Source: Paenibacillus macquariensis (GTDB taxonomy: Bacteria; Bacillota; Bacilli; Paenibacillales; Paenibacillaceae). Taken from it: a stretch of DNA of 64,000 bases. The translations under genes were made by a program, and so were the position numbers. The DNA lies in the NCBI RefSeq assembly GCF_900156375.1, contig NZ_FTNK01000009.1, forward strand, positions 209,335-273,334, given 5' to 3'. Every line of letters starts with the position of its first letter. Positions within the stretch are counted from its first letter, which is position 1. The notes beneath the pieces were generated by a model that saw only the letters and a program-made list of their open reading frames with translations, was not told the origin of the DNA and searched no databases. Below, in pieces: positions 54,257 through 63,860 of this stretch.

Positions 54257-54287
54257 ATTATATTAAATTTTGTTTCCATTCCAACAA
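54257..54287 (-). promoter_or_regulatory. Promoter and MarR operator of the MarR gene
   Basis: Minus-strand TTGGAA (54279-54284), 16 bases, TATAAT (54257-54262). The spacer and -35 hold TTTTGTTTCC-N5-AACAA (54268-54287), the same 20-bp pattern as in front of the MFS gene. Confidence 0.7.
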
Positions 54288-54391
54288 TATTAAATTAATT
54301 ATTTTAGCTTTCAATTCCATAATGATGGATTTGAAAGTCTTTTTGCGTGGTTACAGTTGGTATGTATTGATCATAAAGTGTGATTAGGTAC

Positions 54392-55105
54392 TTATTTATT
54401 AGGGTTAGGATCTACATATACCCGCACATTTTCGTTGTCATCAATGGTGGCTAATACACAATCGTGGATATCTATATAGGTAGGTACTATCTTTTTCTTG
54501 AGCCAGTCGGAGTCCTTTCCGATTTCTTTAAGAAGGAATAAGTCGGGTACACCTTCAACGATGATCGGCCTTGTGAGGGAGAACGGTGTAGTCTTTACCT
54601 TCATATCTGCGGGGGTAAGTGGCTGATATTGTGTATCTATGAATATGGAGATGGTTCCTCCCGGTTCCCATACTGCGAGAGATACCCTTTCAATATTCGA
54701 TACCTTTTCTTTTCGAAGCTCACTGAATAAGAAATCAATAGATATTCTTGCTTTGGATAGGTTTTTGAACAAGATTTGACCATTTCTAATAAGCGTAATC
54801 GGTGCTGGATCGAGATACCTCTTAAATAACGACCATTTCAGGCTCAACCCTGTTGCAGCAACATATAAAATAATGAGAACAATGGTCGTGGTGACAGATC
54901 CTTTTAACCCCAATCTCTCATCCGAAAGTGGGTGTGCGATAATATTGCCAAGGGTTAGCGCAATAATGAAATCGAGGAGTCTTAATTGAGAGATTGATCG
55001 TTGTCCCATTAGTTTGGTTGCAAGTAACAAAAAAATAAAGCTAATGATAGCTCTGAAGATCCATTCAAGTGTTGTCAACGAATCTTGACTATTGAGAAAA
55101 TCCAA
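54392..55105 (-). CDS. YetF/DUF421-family membrane protein
   Basis: About 237 residues: three N-terminal membrane helices (IFRAIISFIFLLLATKLMGQRSISQLRLLDFIIALTLGNIIAHPLSD) and a C-terminal soluble YetF domain (RNGQILFKNLSKARISIDFLFSELRKEKVSNIERVSLAVWEPGGTISIF). The B. subtilis relatives (YetF, YdfR, YkjA group) are linked with spore membranes; the role is unclear. TTG 55105 lies eight bases after GGGGAG; GTG 55114 is too close. Divergent from the phosphodiesterase-like lipoprotein gene. Confidence 0.85.
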   Translation of the reverse strand: MDFLNSQDSLTTLEWIFRAIISFIFLLLATKLMGQRSISQLRLLDFIIALTLGNIIAHPLSDERLGLKGSVTTTIVLIILYVAATGLSLKWSLFKRYLDPAPITLIRNGQILFKNLSKARISIDFLFSELRKEKVSNIERVSLAVWEPGGTISIFIDTQYQPLTPADMKVKTTPFSLTRPIIVEGVPDLFLLKEIGKDSDWLKKKIVPTYIDIHDCVLATIDDNENVRVYVDPNPNK

Positions 55106-55287
55106 GCTATTCACTCCCCAGAAATTTCATTTCGTTAGCATTTCCCTATATTTTGTGAATATTCAGGTGAACCTTCCAATTAAATCACCTAATATTTCCT
55201 TGTATACTTTAATTTACTAAAGAACAAACTGAAGTATATTCAATATGAAATGGGTTAAAAAGACTGGGAAAAAAGGTTGTGATACTA

Positions 55288-56889
55288 TTGCGTATCATCA
55301 GTTGGTTGATTTGGATCGTAGTGCTATTAATGATTTGTTCGGGATGTTATGGGAGTGAAGTGAAGCCCAAGGAAGATGATCTTCTCCATGTAAAGTCTAA
55401 AACGGGTCATCCATCGAAAAAAGTCATTCTTATCTTGGTAGACTCTGTCATGTATCAAGCCATTGATAAAGGTATACAGCAACAAAAGCTTCCCACATTG
55501 AAATATCTGATTGATCATGGTCAGTACTATAAGGACCTCGTGAGTTCTTTCCCAACGATGTCCGTCACAATCGATAGTTCTTTAATGACGGGGACGTACC
55601 CTAACGAACATCGTGTTCCTGGGCTGATCTGGTATTCAAAGAAAGAAAACAAAGTCATTAATTATGGAACCGGCCCTATGGAGATCCTTAAACATGGTGT
55701 AGACCCCGTTCTGAGTAACGCTATGATTCATTTGAATGGGGATCATCTGAATGCACAAACCTTAACCATTTATGAGCAATTGAAAAAAGAGGGACTAAAA
55801 GCAGGCTCTATCAACGGATTGATTTATAGGGGAACTGTGGAACATACCTTATCCATCCCTGAATGGATGAGAGGACCGACTTCATTACCGGCAGAAGTAA
55901 TAGTAAAAGGTCCTGATTTTTTATCATTGGGTTCGCTTTCGAACCCGCTGGAAGGTTTAAAGAAAATGCCTGACACGCTAATGAGACGGATGGGATTCAA
56001 CAATGAATTTGCTGTGGAATCAGTTAAGTACTTAGTGCATAACAATAAGTTACCTGATTTTCTGTATGTATATTTACCTGATTTAGACCAAGAGCTACAT
56101 AAGAAAGGCCCTTCAGTGATTGATGGTGTTATCAAAATAGATAGCCAGCTTCAATCTATATTGAATGCATTTGGATCTCCCGAAAAAGCGCTGGACGAAG
56201 CAATCATCATGATTGTTGGAGATAGTGGACAGAGTGGAATTTTACCTGATGGCAAACACCCGGTCGTTGATTTGCCGCATATATTGCATAACTATTCGAT
56301 TTTACGGCCAGGTGCAGAAGCTACGAAAGCAACAGACATTGTTCTTGCCGTGAATGAAACTATGGCATATGTGTATAAGCTCAATACCAAAGATTCACTT
56401 AAGCATATTGCTAACATTTTGAAAAAAGAAACACGTATCGATTTGATTTCTTGGAAAGAAAACGGATGGATTCATGTGGTACAGTCAGGCACATCAAAGG
56501 AGTTTAAATATAAACCAAATGGAAAAATAACGGATGCTTATGGACAATCATGGACTTTAGGAAATAATCCAGAGGTACTTGATCTACACATAAATAAACA
56601 TCAAAACACGCTTCAGTACAGAGAATACCCTGATGCATTAAAGAGACTCTATGGAGCCTTAAATTCACATGAGGGAAATTTCTTGGTGGTCTCTGCGAAG
56701 CAGGGATATGAACTGAGTGGTCAAAGTTCACCTACTCATAAAGGTGGGGGAGGCCACGGTTCGCTCCATCGAATGGAGTCGCTAGTTCCATTGATCATTA
56801 GCGGAACGAATGAAAAGCCTGATCATGCTCGTATCGTTGATTTGAAATCGTATATACTACGACTGCTAACGAAATCTTTGGGGAAATAG
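55288..56889 (+). CDS. Type I phosphodiesterase/alkaline-phosphatase-fold lipoprotein
   Basis: About 533 residues. A hydrophobic signal ends in ICSGC, a plausible lipobox. The alkaline-phosphatase-superfamily core shows VILILVDSVMYQ, the nucleophile region FPTMSVTIDSSLMTGTYPNEHRVPG, YVYLPDLDQELHKKG, MIVGDSGQSG and the C-terminal GGGGHGSLHRMESLVPLIISG with metal-binding His. Expected outside the membrane, cleaving phosphodiesters or nucleotide pyrophosphates. Both GTG 55279 and TTG 55288 are possible; TTG is better spaced from AAAAGG. Divergent from the YetF gene. Substrate unknown. Confidence 0.82.
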   Translation: MRIISWLIWIVVLLMICSGCYGSEVKPKEDDLLHVKSKTGHPSKKVILILVDSVMYQAIDKGIQQQKLPTLKYLIDHGQYYKDLVSSFPTMSVTIDSSLMTGTYPNEHRVPGLIWYSKKENKVINYGTGPMEILKHGVDPVLSNAMIHLNGDHLNAQTLTIYEQLKKEGLKAGSINGLIYRGTVEHTLSIPEWMRGPTSLPAEVIVKGPDFLSLGSLSNPLEGLKKMPDTLMRRMGFNNEFAVESVKYLVHNNKLPDFLYVYLPDLDQELHKKGPSVIDGVIKIDSQLQSILNAFGSPEKALDEAIIMIVGDSGQSGILPDGKHPVVDLPHILHNYSILRPGAEATKATDIVLAVNETMAYVYKLNTKDSLKHIANILKKETRIDLISWKENGWIHVVQSGTSKEFKYKPNGKITDAYGQSWTLGNNPEVLDLHINKHQNTLQYREYPDALKRLYGALNSHEGNFLVVSAKQGYELSGQSSPTHKGGGGHGSLHRMESLVPLIISGTNEKPDHARIVDLKSYILRLLTKSLGK

Positions 56890-56930
56890 AAACAAAAAAC
56901 TGAAATTGAGGAAACAGAAGAAGGACACAC

Positions 56931-57417
56931 GTGAAAGTTTATCAAGGAACAATTTTGAGACCAGGATTAGTGAGAAGTCAATTACCTATGCTGATGAATT
57001 CAAGCGGTTGTTCATAGATCAATACATGATGGGTAAACCCCCAAGAGAGATCTTTGAATGGATTTGATGTTAACATAATCGGGATGAAGCGAGAATCAGT
57101 CTCCTCGAATCACAGGTAGAATTGTTAAAAAAGCTAGACATGAAAGAAAGGTTGCTGGTAGCCAAACCGTGAACTACTGAAGAAAAATGGACTAGGTCAG
57201 TCCATGTCCATACGTGGAAATTCCTGGGATGATGCCCTCGGGAATCGTTTTTCGGTCACACGTAGATCACCGTAGATGCAAATCCTTCAGTGAGTTACAA
57301 AGTGAAATCGACCGTTACATACATTACTACAATAACCACAGATACCAATGGGGATTAAAAAAAGATGACTCCCATTCAATACGAGGAATCATCTTTTATC
57401 GTCTGCGTAAATTTTAG
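56931..57417 (+). pseudogene. Decayed IS3-family transposase remnant
   Basis: Fragments in shifting frames match an IS3/IS150-type element. The HTH-containing start reads YADEFKRLFIDQYMMGKPP then a stop; then NIIGMKRE; then SMSIRGNSWDDA; and finally CKSFSELQSEIDRYIHYY followed by NNHRYQWGLKK and a frameshifted TPIQY. Most of the DDE domain is missing. No clear terminal inverted repeats or target duplication were found. This is the content of the ~600-base gap before the lipoprotein gene. Confidence 0.85.
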
Positions 57418-57489
57418 TACAACTCTTTTTTTTAAAGTCTCCTTGACCTAGGATCCAGATCTCTAAATCTAGGCTCTTTTTGTTTGTTA

Positions 57490-57846
57490 TTATTTAATTT
57501 GTTTTAAAGTATCATTAAGCTTTGTAATCTGATCTTTTAAAAGCGCTTGGTCAAGTGTATCTTGCTTTGCACCAGCTTGAATAATGCCAAGTGGACCTTC
57601 GACTTTTTCATACATATCGGGTTGGTTCTCTTTAATTCCATCTTCAAACTTCTTCCATGACTCTTCTAACTTTTCTGCGTCTTCTTTCACTTTGACGGTA
57701 TCGTTTGTATCCATGTTTTTGTTCATTTCCACCAGTGTGTCCTGCATGCTCTTCACGCCGTCAACTGTGGCATTAGAATTGGAAGAACAAGCAGCAAGAA
57801 TGAATACCAAAATAATAATGGATAACAGTGTTTTTGGAACTTTCAT
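57490..57846 (-). CDS. Small lipoprotein linked to the FTR1 iron permease
   Basis: 118 residues with lipobox FILAAC (Cys20) and a helical, charged mature part (GVKSMQDTLVEMNKNMD, AEKLEESWKKFEDGIKENQPDMYEKVEGPLGIIQAG). The pattern is like part of the N-terminal helical domain of the neighbouring permease (SWLDIEG, YADAERDM), so it may be a detached copy of such a module. GGAGG precedes the ATG, 20 bases after the permease stop; same Fur-controlled operon. I do not recognise a named family. Confidence 0.75.
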   Translation of the reverse strand: MKVPKTLLSIIILVFILAACSSNSNATVDGVKSMQDTLVEMNKNMDTNDTVKVKEDAEKLEESWKKFEDGIKENQPDMYEKVEGPLGIIQAGAKQDTLDQALLKDQITKLNDTLKQIK

Positions 57847-57865
57847 AAAATAACCTCCAAAAATT

Positions 57866-59344
57866 TTATTGTTGTATATTCATCTGAACTTGCAATTTTT
57901 GATCTCGGATTCTGTTCCGAATCACAACAGCAATAGCAACAAGCAGAAGAATCGATTGAGGGATAATATTTTCCCAGGTTGAATAAAAACCAAAGAAATC
58001 AATGGACGGTAATAAATCAGTATGGGTTGCACGAAGTAGGCCTGCTAGCTGTAAGCCGTGAATACCCGTGCCAAGAAACTTAAAGCATAAATAAAAGACG
58101 AGAACACTGGATACCAAGAAAAACGGTCGCATTGGAATTTTCAAACCGATTTTGAGAATTAAAAAGGCAAGTATCGCTAAAATCAATATACCAAGAACTA
58201 TTCCTAACAACAGCGTTGTAAGGCTTATGGAAGATGCCATTCCAATGAAGAAAAGAACAGTTTCCGTTCCTTCCCTAAATACAGCCAGGAACGCAAGGAT
58301 GGAGATGGACCATAAGTTTCCAGTAGCTAGTGCTTTTGTGCTTTGATTATTGATGTATTGCTTCCAGTTGACGACACTGGATTTACTGTGGAGCCAGTAA
58401 CTCATATAAATCAACATAACTGCTGCAAAAAGTCCTGTACATCCTATAATCAAGAAGTTGTTGTTTCCAAACGTCCCAGAGGAAAATAACAGCTGGACTG
58501 CAATTCCAAGGATGATACTAACTAAAACGCCTGCACCAAGTCCATACCAAAGCCAATTCTTTTTTTCACCGTGTCCTGATTTATTTAAAAATCCAAGAAG
58601 AGCAACAATGACTAAGAGGGCTTCAAGACCTTCCCGCAGAAGAATTGTGATTACGTCTACGATGGTATAGCTAGTTTTAGAGGCAAGAGGAATTAAATAA
58701 TCACGCATGTTCTTTACCGTTTGTTTAGCATCCGCTACGTTTGGCGGATTGGAGGTAAGCAGTGCAAAAGATGAAACCATGTCTCTTTCAGCATCTGCGT
58801 ATACCTTTGACGATTGAGTGAGCACAAGCCCTTCGATATCTAGCCATGAATTACGGAAACTTTGTATTTGTTGTTTAGCTGCCTGAACATTATTTTGATC
58901 AAGCGCGGCTTTTGCTTCGTCTAACAATTTGACGAGATCATCAATTGTTGTGCTGCCGGTTGGGGATGGATCCTTGAAAGCGGACATATCCCCTGAAATA
59001 AATGTTTGATTGATTTCGATTAGTGCTTTCAAACTGGTGATTATGTTAACCTTCTTTGCCGGACTTTGGGCAAATGCGAATTGAACTTCTCCCATTCTTT
59101 CTTCAATAGAGCGGTATGCCCCTTTCGATTTATCTTTTATACCGCTTTCGTTTTTGTACCAGAGCGTGTTGTACTTCTCGTACTCTTCCTTAGATTGAAT
59201 CAAGTTATTCTGCTCCGCCAATTGAAAAGCGTTTATAACATGATCATTTGCTTTTTGTAAATCAACAGAGGCTTGATCCGCAAAAACCCCAGCAGGAAAC
59301 AAGAGGATAAAAAGCATAATTAGAGTGGTGATTTTATAACGCAT
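57866..59344 (-). CDS. efeU: FTR1-family iron permease (EfeU-like) with extracytoplasmic N-terminal domain
   Basis: 492 residues. Signal peptide (FLLFPAGVFA), a helical outer domain (~25-215) and then seven membrane helices. The two iron-carrying REGxE motifs are present: REGLEALLVIVALLGF and REGTETVLFFIGM. FTR1 proteins import ferric/ferrous iron. Normal partners EfeO and EfeB are not adjacent; only a small lipoprotein follows. ATG 59344 is preceded by GAGGTG; the upstream ATGs overlap that site. A perfect 7-1-7 Fur box lies just upstream. Confidence 0.9.
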   Translation of the reverse strand: MRYKITTLIMLFILLFPAGVFADQASVDLQKANDHVINAFQLAEQNNLIQSKEEYEKYNTLWYKNESGIKDKSKGAYRSIEERMGEVQFAFAQSPAKKVNIITSLKALIEINQTFISGDMSAFKDPSPTGSTTIDDLVKLLDEAKAALDQNNVQAAKQQIQSFRNSWLDIEGLVLTQSSKVYADAERDMVSSFALLTSNPPNVADAKQTVKNMRDYLIPLASKTSYTIVDVITILLREGLEALLVIVALLGFLNKSGHGEKKNWLWYGLGAGVLVSIILGIAVQLLFSSGTFGNNNFLIIGCTGLFAAVMLIYMSYWLHSKSSVVNWKQYINNQSTKALATGNLWSISILAFLAVFREGTETVLFFIGMASSISLTTLLLGIVLGILILAILAFLILKIGLKIPMRPFFLVSSVLVFYLCFKFLGTGIHGLQLAGLLRATHTDLLPSIDFFGFYSTWENIIPQSILLLVAIAVVIRNRIRDQKLQVQMNIQQ

Positions 59345-59365
59345 GAAACACCTCATCATTAATAT

Positions 59366-59380
59366 TGATAATCATTATCA
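59366..59380 (-). promoter_or_regulatory. Fur box upstream of the FTR1 permease
   Basis: TGATAATCATTATCA, an exact 7-1-7 inverted repeat of the Bacillus Fur consensus, 22 bases before the start codon. Iron repression is expected. Confidence 0.88.
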
Positions 59381-59615
59381 TTTCGGGATATGTGTAATCT
59401 TAAGTTGATTCAATAGTTTTGTCAAATGGAATTTTTACGTGTCATATTCTAAAAGGATATACATAAAAGAGTTTCCAATTGATAGCAACTTACCTGTTTC
59501 AACTATGCGGTAGTTGAGTGATTGAAGGGGTAGGAATGGAAAGATTAACTGGAAGCTTCGAGCAGAAGGTATTGAACCAGTTAACACTGATTTTATTATA
59601 TTTGTAAGACAGTAA

Positions 59616-59662
59616 AACCACAAAGACCAGATGATGAAACGTTCCATCAGGTCTTTGTGGCT
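59616..59662 (-). terminator. Intrinsic terminator of pepT
   Basis: CCACAAAGACC pairs with GGTCTTTGTGG over 11 bp, with inner GATG/CATC pairing, followed on the minus strand by TTTTACTG. The ~230 bases between this and the Fur box hold no gene; only two short inverted repeats (59498-59519 and 59545-59584) were seen. Confidence 0.85.
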
Positions 59663-59685
59663 TTAGATAGAGGCTCAAACTTTCT

Positions 59686-60924
59686 TTAGTTAGTGCCTTG
59701 TTCTTCATAGAGTTTAATGATTTCAATGACAACCTGTGTCGCTTTAATCATATTATCTACAGAAATGTACTCGAATTTCCCATGGAAGTTCTCGCCCCCA
59801 GTAAATATATTTGGAGTCGGTAGTCCCATGTAAGATAATTGAGAACCATCTGTACCTCCACGAATAGGTCTAACAACCGGTTCAATATCTAGACTCTTCA
59901 TGGCTTCATAAGCGATATCGACAATGTATTTGACAGGTTCAATCATTTCTTTCATGTTGTAGTACTGATCTTTCATCTCTAGAACAATACGCTCATGGCC
60001 GTATTCTTCTCTAAGTTCAGCAACAATACGTTCCATATTCGATTTTCTCGATTGAAAATTCTCTTTATCGAAGTCTCTAATAATGTAATTGAGTTTTGTC
60101 TGCTCAACATCGCCTTGAATCTCTAATAAATGATAGAAACCGTCATATCCGTCAGTGAATTCAGGAGATTCCTCTGCTGGAAGCATGCTTTGAAGTTTCA
60201 TCGCTATTTTGGCAGAGTTCACCATCTTTCCTTTGGCTGTTCCAGGGTGAATATTGCTTCCTTTACAAGTAATCTTAGCGGATGCAGCATTGAAACTTTC
60301 ATACTCTAGCTCACCAAGTGGACCACCATCGACTGTGTAGGCATACTTTGCGTTGAATGCAGCAACATCAAATTTCTCAGGTCCTCTACCAATTTCCTCA
60401 TCAGGGGTGAAGGCTACTCTTATTGTTCCGTGTTTGATTTCGGGATGTTGAATCAAGTAGGCCATAGCCGTTATAATCTCAGTAATACCCGCTTTATTGT
60501 CTGCTCCAAGAAGAGTTGTTCCATCGGTCGTAATTAACGTATGCCCCTTATATTCTTCTAGACTAGGGAAATCGTTAAGTGACATTACGATATGTAAGGA
60601 TTCATTTAATGTAATATCCCGTCCATCATAATTCTCAATTACTTGAGGATTAACGTTCGTACCTGTGAAATCTGTTGCTGTATCTAAATGGGCAAGGAAT
60701 CCGATCGTATCGACTTGTTTTTCTGTATTAGAAGGGAGAGTAGCCATCACATATCCGTTGTCATCGATCGTAACATCATTCATACCAATACTCTTAAGTT
60801 CATCAACCAACATATGCGCGAGATTCAGTTGTCCGGGCGTTGTAGGACAGGTATCCTTGTCTTCATTAGATTGCGTATCAACTTTGGCATAGGAAATAAA
60901 TCGTTCAATGAGTTCTTGTTTCAT
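59686..60924 (-). CDS. pepT: Peptidase T (tripeptide aminopeptidase)
   Basis: 412 residues, M20 family. Metal and catalytic motifs: [39 protein letters not shown] and [17 protein letters not shown], then [26 protein letters not shown] near the end. Length equals that of known PepT. It removes N-terminal residues from tripeptides in the cytosol. AGGAGCGA precedes the ATG. Monocistronic. Confidence 0.97.
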   Translation of the reverse strand: MKQELIERFISYAKVDTQSNEDKDTCPTTPGQLNLAHMLVDELKSIGMNDVTIDDNGYVMATLPSNTEKQVDTIGFLAHLDTATDFTGTNVNPQVIENYDGRDITLNESLHIVMSLNDFPSLEEYKGHTLITTDGTTLLGADNKAGITEIITAMAYLIQHPEIKHGTIRVAFTPDEEIGRGPEKFDVAAFNAKYAYTVDGGPLGELEYESFNAASAKITCKGSNIHPGTAKGKMVNSAKIAMKLQSMLPAEESPEFTDGYDGFYHLLEIQGDVEQTKLNYIIRDFDKENFQSRKSNMERIVAELREEYGHERIVLEMKDQYYNMKEMIEPVKYIVDIAYEAMKSLDIEPVVRPIRGGTDGSQLSYMGLPTPNIFTGGENFHGKFEYISVDNMIKATQVVIEIIKLYEEQGTN

Positions 60925-61037
60925 GTATTCAATCGCTCCTTTGATTTGTATGGTTATATTTTATCATGCATTGCGATGTGGATCGTTATTCTTTAAAGTA
61001 TTTCATATAGGTGACGTTTGAGAGGAGGATGAGCGTA

Positions 61038-61610
61038 ATGGAACAATTGAAGCAACGTTGTGGATGGGTGAATCAAGATCCCTTATATATGGCTTATCAT
61101 GATCATGAATGGGGACAGCCACTTACGAATGATCAGAAGTTATTTGAATTGTTAATGTTAGAGGGAATGCAGGCTGGGTTGAGTTGGTATACGGTGTTGA
61201 AGAAGAGAGAGCATTATCGCAAAGTATTTGATGATTTCAACCCTGCAATAATAGCGACATATAATGAAGAGAAAGTTGAACAGTTACTTCAAGACCCAGG
61301 TATTATTCGCAATAAGCTGAAGGTTCGAGCGATTATCCATAATGCAAGTCTCTATCAACAAATCGAGCAGGAAGAAGGTTCATTTGCAAGTTATATGTGG
61401 CGTTTTGTAGATGGTGAGCCTATCGTCAATCAATGGACAAGCCTATCGGAGGTTCCTGCAAACACACCAATATCAGATCATATGAGTAAGATTTTGAAAA
61501 AAAGAGGCTTTAAATTCGTCGGTACTACAATCTGTTACGCATTCATGCAAGCCTCTGGTATGGTGAACGACCACACTTTAGATTGTTTCTGTCGAACACA
61601 AGCTATCTAA
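61038..61610 (+). CDS. tag: DNA-3-methyladenine glycosylase I
   Basis: 190 residues. N-terminal CGWVNQDPLYMAYHDHEWGQPLTNDQKLFELLMLEGMQAGLSWYTVLKKRE and C-terminal KFVGTTICYAFMQASGMVNDHTLDCFCR carry the Cys/His zinc ligands and the Tag fold. It excises 3-methyladenine from alkylated DNA. ATG 61038 is nine bases after GGAGG; longer in-frame starts (61011, 61029) are not well placed. Confidence 0.95.
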   Translation: MEQLKQRCGWVNQDPLYMAYHDHEWGQPLTNDQKLFELLMLEGMQAGLSWYTVLKKREHYRKVFDDFNPAIIATYNEEKVEQLLQDPGIIRNKLKVRAIIHNASLYQQIEQEEGSFASYMWRFVDGEPIVNQWTSLSEVPANTPISDHMSKILKKRGFKFVGTTICYAFMQASGMVNDHTLDCFCRTQAI

Positions 61611-61689
61611 AGTGGAATATGAACCGAGTAGGGGAATAGCTAGCTCTTGGTATTCGGCAATAGGACCCTTACAAGAATATCAATATATG

Positions 61690-61736
61690 AAAAGGACACG
61701 ACCTATAGATCATATGAAGAGGTCAGTGTCCTTTCC
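61690..61736. terminator. Bidirectional intrinsic terminator
   Basis: AAAGGACAC-GACCT pairs with AGGTC-A-GTGTCCTTT (one bulged base) between convergent tag and RNase J genes. Confidence 0.88.
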
Positions 61737-61754
61737 TATAGTAACTCGCGCTAT

Positions 61755-63428
61755 TTAGACTTGAATGATGATAGGTAGGATAATGGGTCTTCTTTTCGTA
61801 TGACTAAACAAGTAATTTCCAACCGCTTCTTTGATCATTTGTTTAAAAAAGTCCCATTGCGTAATATTTTTCTCCTGTAATTTCTGGATGGTTTGTACGG
61901 TGATCTGGCGAACTTCATTTAATAAGGCCTCTGACTCACGAACATACACGAATCCACGAGAAATAACATCAGGGCCGGATAAGATTTTGCCTTCCATTTT
62001 ACTGAGTGTAACTACTACGATAAGAATACCGTCTTCGGATAAAAGCTTACGGTCTCGTAGAACGATCGTTCCGACATCACCTATTCCGAGTCCATCAACA
62101 AGGGTATTCCCAGTCGTTATTTTTCGCCTTTGAATCGCTTGATGATCGATAATATCGACGACATCACCATTGTTAACAATGAAGATGTTATCCTGATCGA
62201 CGCCCACAGATTCAGCTAATAACCGATGCTGATGAAGCATTCTAAATTCACCATGAATCGGTATGAAATATTTCGGCTTCATTAAAGACAACATTAACTT
62301 GAGTTCTTCTTGACTGGCATGACCGGATACATGCATACCCGTAACCGATGCTGATCCATAAATGACCTTGGCCTTCAGTTGAAATAGATTATCAACGATT
62401 CGTGCTACGTTTCGTTCATTTCCGGGGATAGGTGTAGAAGCGAGAATGACAGTATCCCCAGCCAGAATTTCTAATTGTCTGTGGTCGGAACTAGCTAGAC
62501 GGGATAAGGCAGCCATGGGTTCTCCTTGACTACCCGTACAAAGGACAACAATACGGTGAGGTTCATAGGCTTTAACTTCATTCGCCTCAATTAACATGTT
62601 ATCAGGAATATTCAAATAACCTAGATCATGAGCAATGCCGACAACATTGACCATGCTTCTTCCCAACAATGCGAGTTTCCTATTTGTTTTCTGCGCAGCA
62701 TCGATCACTTGCTGTAGACGATGCACATTGGATGCAAAAGTGGATATGAATATTTTTTTCTTTGCCCTAACGAATGCTTCTTCAATATTCTCACCTACGA
62801 GTTGTTCAGAGGGGGTAAATCCAGGGCGTTCCGCATTGGTACTCTCGGATAGTAGTGCCAGCACACCATGTTTACCGATATCAGCCATGCGATGTAGATC
62901 AGGGTACTCATCATTTACAGGAGTAAGATCGAATTTGAAATCTCCTGTATGCACGACAGCCCCTTCTGGGGTATTGAATACAACACCAACACAATCAGGG
63001 ATACTGTGATTTGTTCTGAAAAAGCTTACTTCGATCGTTCCTAGTTCTAATATTGACTCGGCATTGATGGTGAACATCTCAGTGCTTCCTAGAAGATTAT
63101 GCTCTTGTAGCTTAACTTCGATTAACCCTAACGTTAATCGCGTTCCATATATGGGGATATTCAATTGTTTCAGAATATATGGAATGCCCCCAATATGATC
63201 TTCGTGTCCATGGGTGACAATTAAAGCTCTGATCTTATCGCGATTCTCTAATAGATATGAAATGTCAGGAATGATTAGGTCAATTCCCAATAAGCTCTCA
63301 TCTGGAAACTTTGAACCACAATCAATGACGATAATATCATCAGCATATCGGAGAACGTACATATTTTTGCCGATTTCATTTACACCGCCTAAGGCGACAA
63401 TCGATAGTGTTGATTCATTAGTATTCAC
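61755..63428 (-). CDS. rnj: Ribonuclease J
   Basis: About 557 residues, beta-CASP metallo-beta-lactamase family. Motifs: SIVALGGVNEIGKNMYVLRY, ALIVTHGHEDHIGGIPYIL (HxHxDH), GDFKFDLTPV, STFASNVHRLQQVIDAA, LCTGSQGEPMAALSRLA and the C-terminal KRRPIILPIIIQV. It has endo- and 5'-3' exonuclease activity in RNA decay and maturation. GTG 63428 lies eight bases after GGAGG; the TTG further up overlaps that site. Whether it is the J1 or the J2 type cannot be settled here; it is close to J1 in length and motifs. Confidence 0.92.
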   Translation of the reverse strand: MNTNESTLSIVALGGVNEIGKNMYVLRYADDIIVIDCGSKFPDESLLGIDLIIPDISYLLENRDKIRALIVTHGHEDHIGGIPYILKQLNIPIYGTRLTLGLIEVKLQEHNLLGSTEMFTINAESILELGTIEVSFFRTNHSIPDCVGVVFNTPEGAVVHTGDFKFDLTPVNDEYPDLHRMADIGKHGVLALLSESTNAERPGFTPSEQLVGENIEEAFVRAKKKIFISTFASNVHRLQQVIDAAQKTNRKLALLGRSMVNVVGIAHDLGYLNIPDNMLIEANEVKAYEPHRIVVLCTGSQGEPMAALSRLASSDHRQLEILAGDTVILASTPIPGNERNVARIVDNLFQLKAKVIYGSASVTGMHVSGHASQEELKLMLSLMKPKYFIPIHGEFRMLHQHRLLAESVGVDQDNIFIVNNGDVVDIIDHQAIQRRKITTGNTLVDGLGIGDVGTIVLRDRKLLSEDGILIVVVTLSKMEGKILSGPDVISRGFVYVRESEALLNEVRQITVQTIQKLQEKNITQWDFFKQMIKEAVGNYLFSHTKRRPIILPIIIQV

Positions 63429-63539
63429 ACTGACTACCTCCAATTAAAAATATGAAAGTAGTCTCCCCTTATTAACATTTATTATGAGGGGTTTATAACA
63501 AGGTAAATGATAATGCATGTGACTGTAAATTTTTACAAC

Positions 63540-63569
63540 TTGTCAACCTAGTGATAGACATGATATATT
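63540..63569 (+). promoter_or_regulatory. Candidate rrn P1 promoter
   Basis: TTGTCA (63540-63545), 18 bases, TATATT (63564-63569), first of two tandem promoters ahead of the rRNA operon. Confidence 0.5.
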
Positions 63570-63645
63570 CTTATTCCGGCCAGTAAATAACACTTTATTG
63601 AATCGGCAAGCCAATATCGATTGAAACTTAAATCGAAAAAAAAGC

Positions 63646-63674
63646 TTGCATAAACGAACCGGACATGATAAGAT
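63646..63674 (+). promoter_or_regulatory. rrn P2 promoter
   Basis: TTGCAT (63646-63651), 17 bases, TAAGAT (63669-63674). It is followed by the usual Bacillales pre-16S leader (CTTTGAAAACTGAACAAC near 63725) and short stems (TTTCACGAAAGTGAAA, AAATGAGAAATCATTT) before the mature 16S end. Confidence 0.75.
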
Positions 63675-63860
63675 ATAGAAGTTTTCGCCGAGAAGAACTG
63701 GTAACAACAAAACGAAATAATTGGTCTTTGAAAACTGAACAACGAGTGAGTAGATTTCACGAAAGTGAAATCAAAACAAATGAGAAATCATTTGATAGAG
63801 AATGGAAATTCTCGCCAGTTTGTTTCAAAATGAGCATTTCGCTCTTTCTAAATACCAATT

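Noticed and set aside
59498..59584. Two short inverted repeats downstream of the Fur box as a structured RNA
   Set aside because: They lie between two minus-strand transcription units with no promoter or T-run that would define an RNA; a transposon scar is also possible but unsupported.
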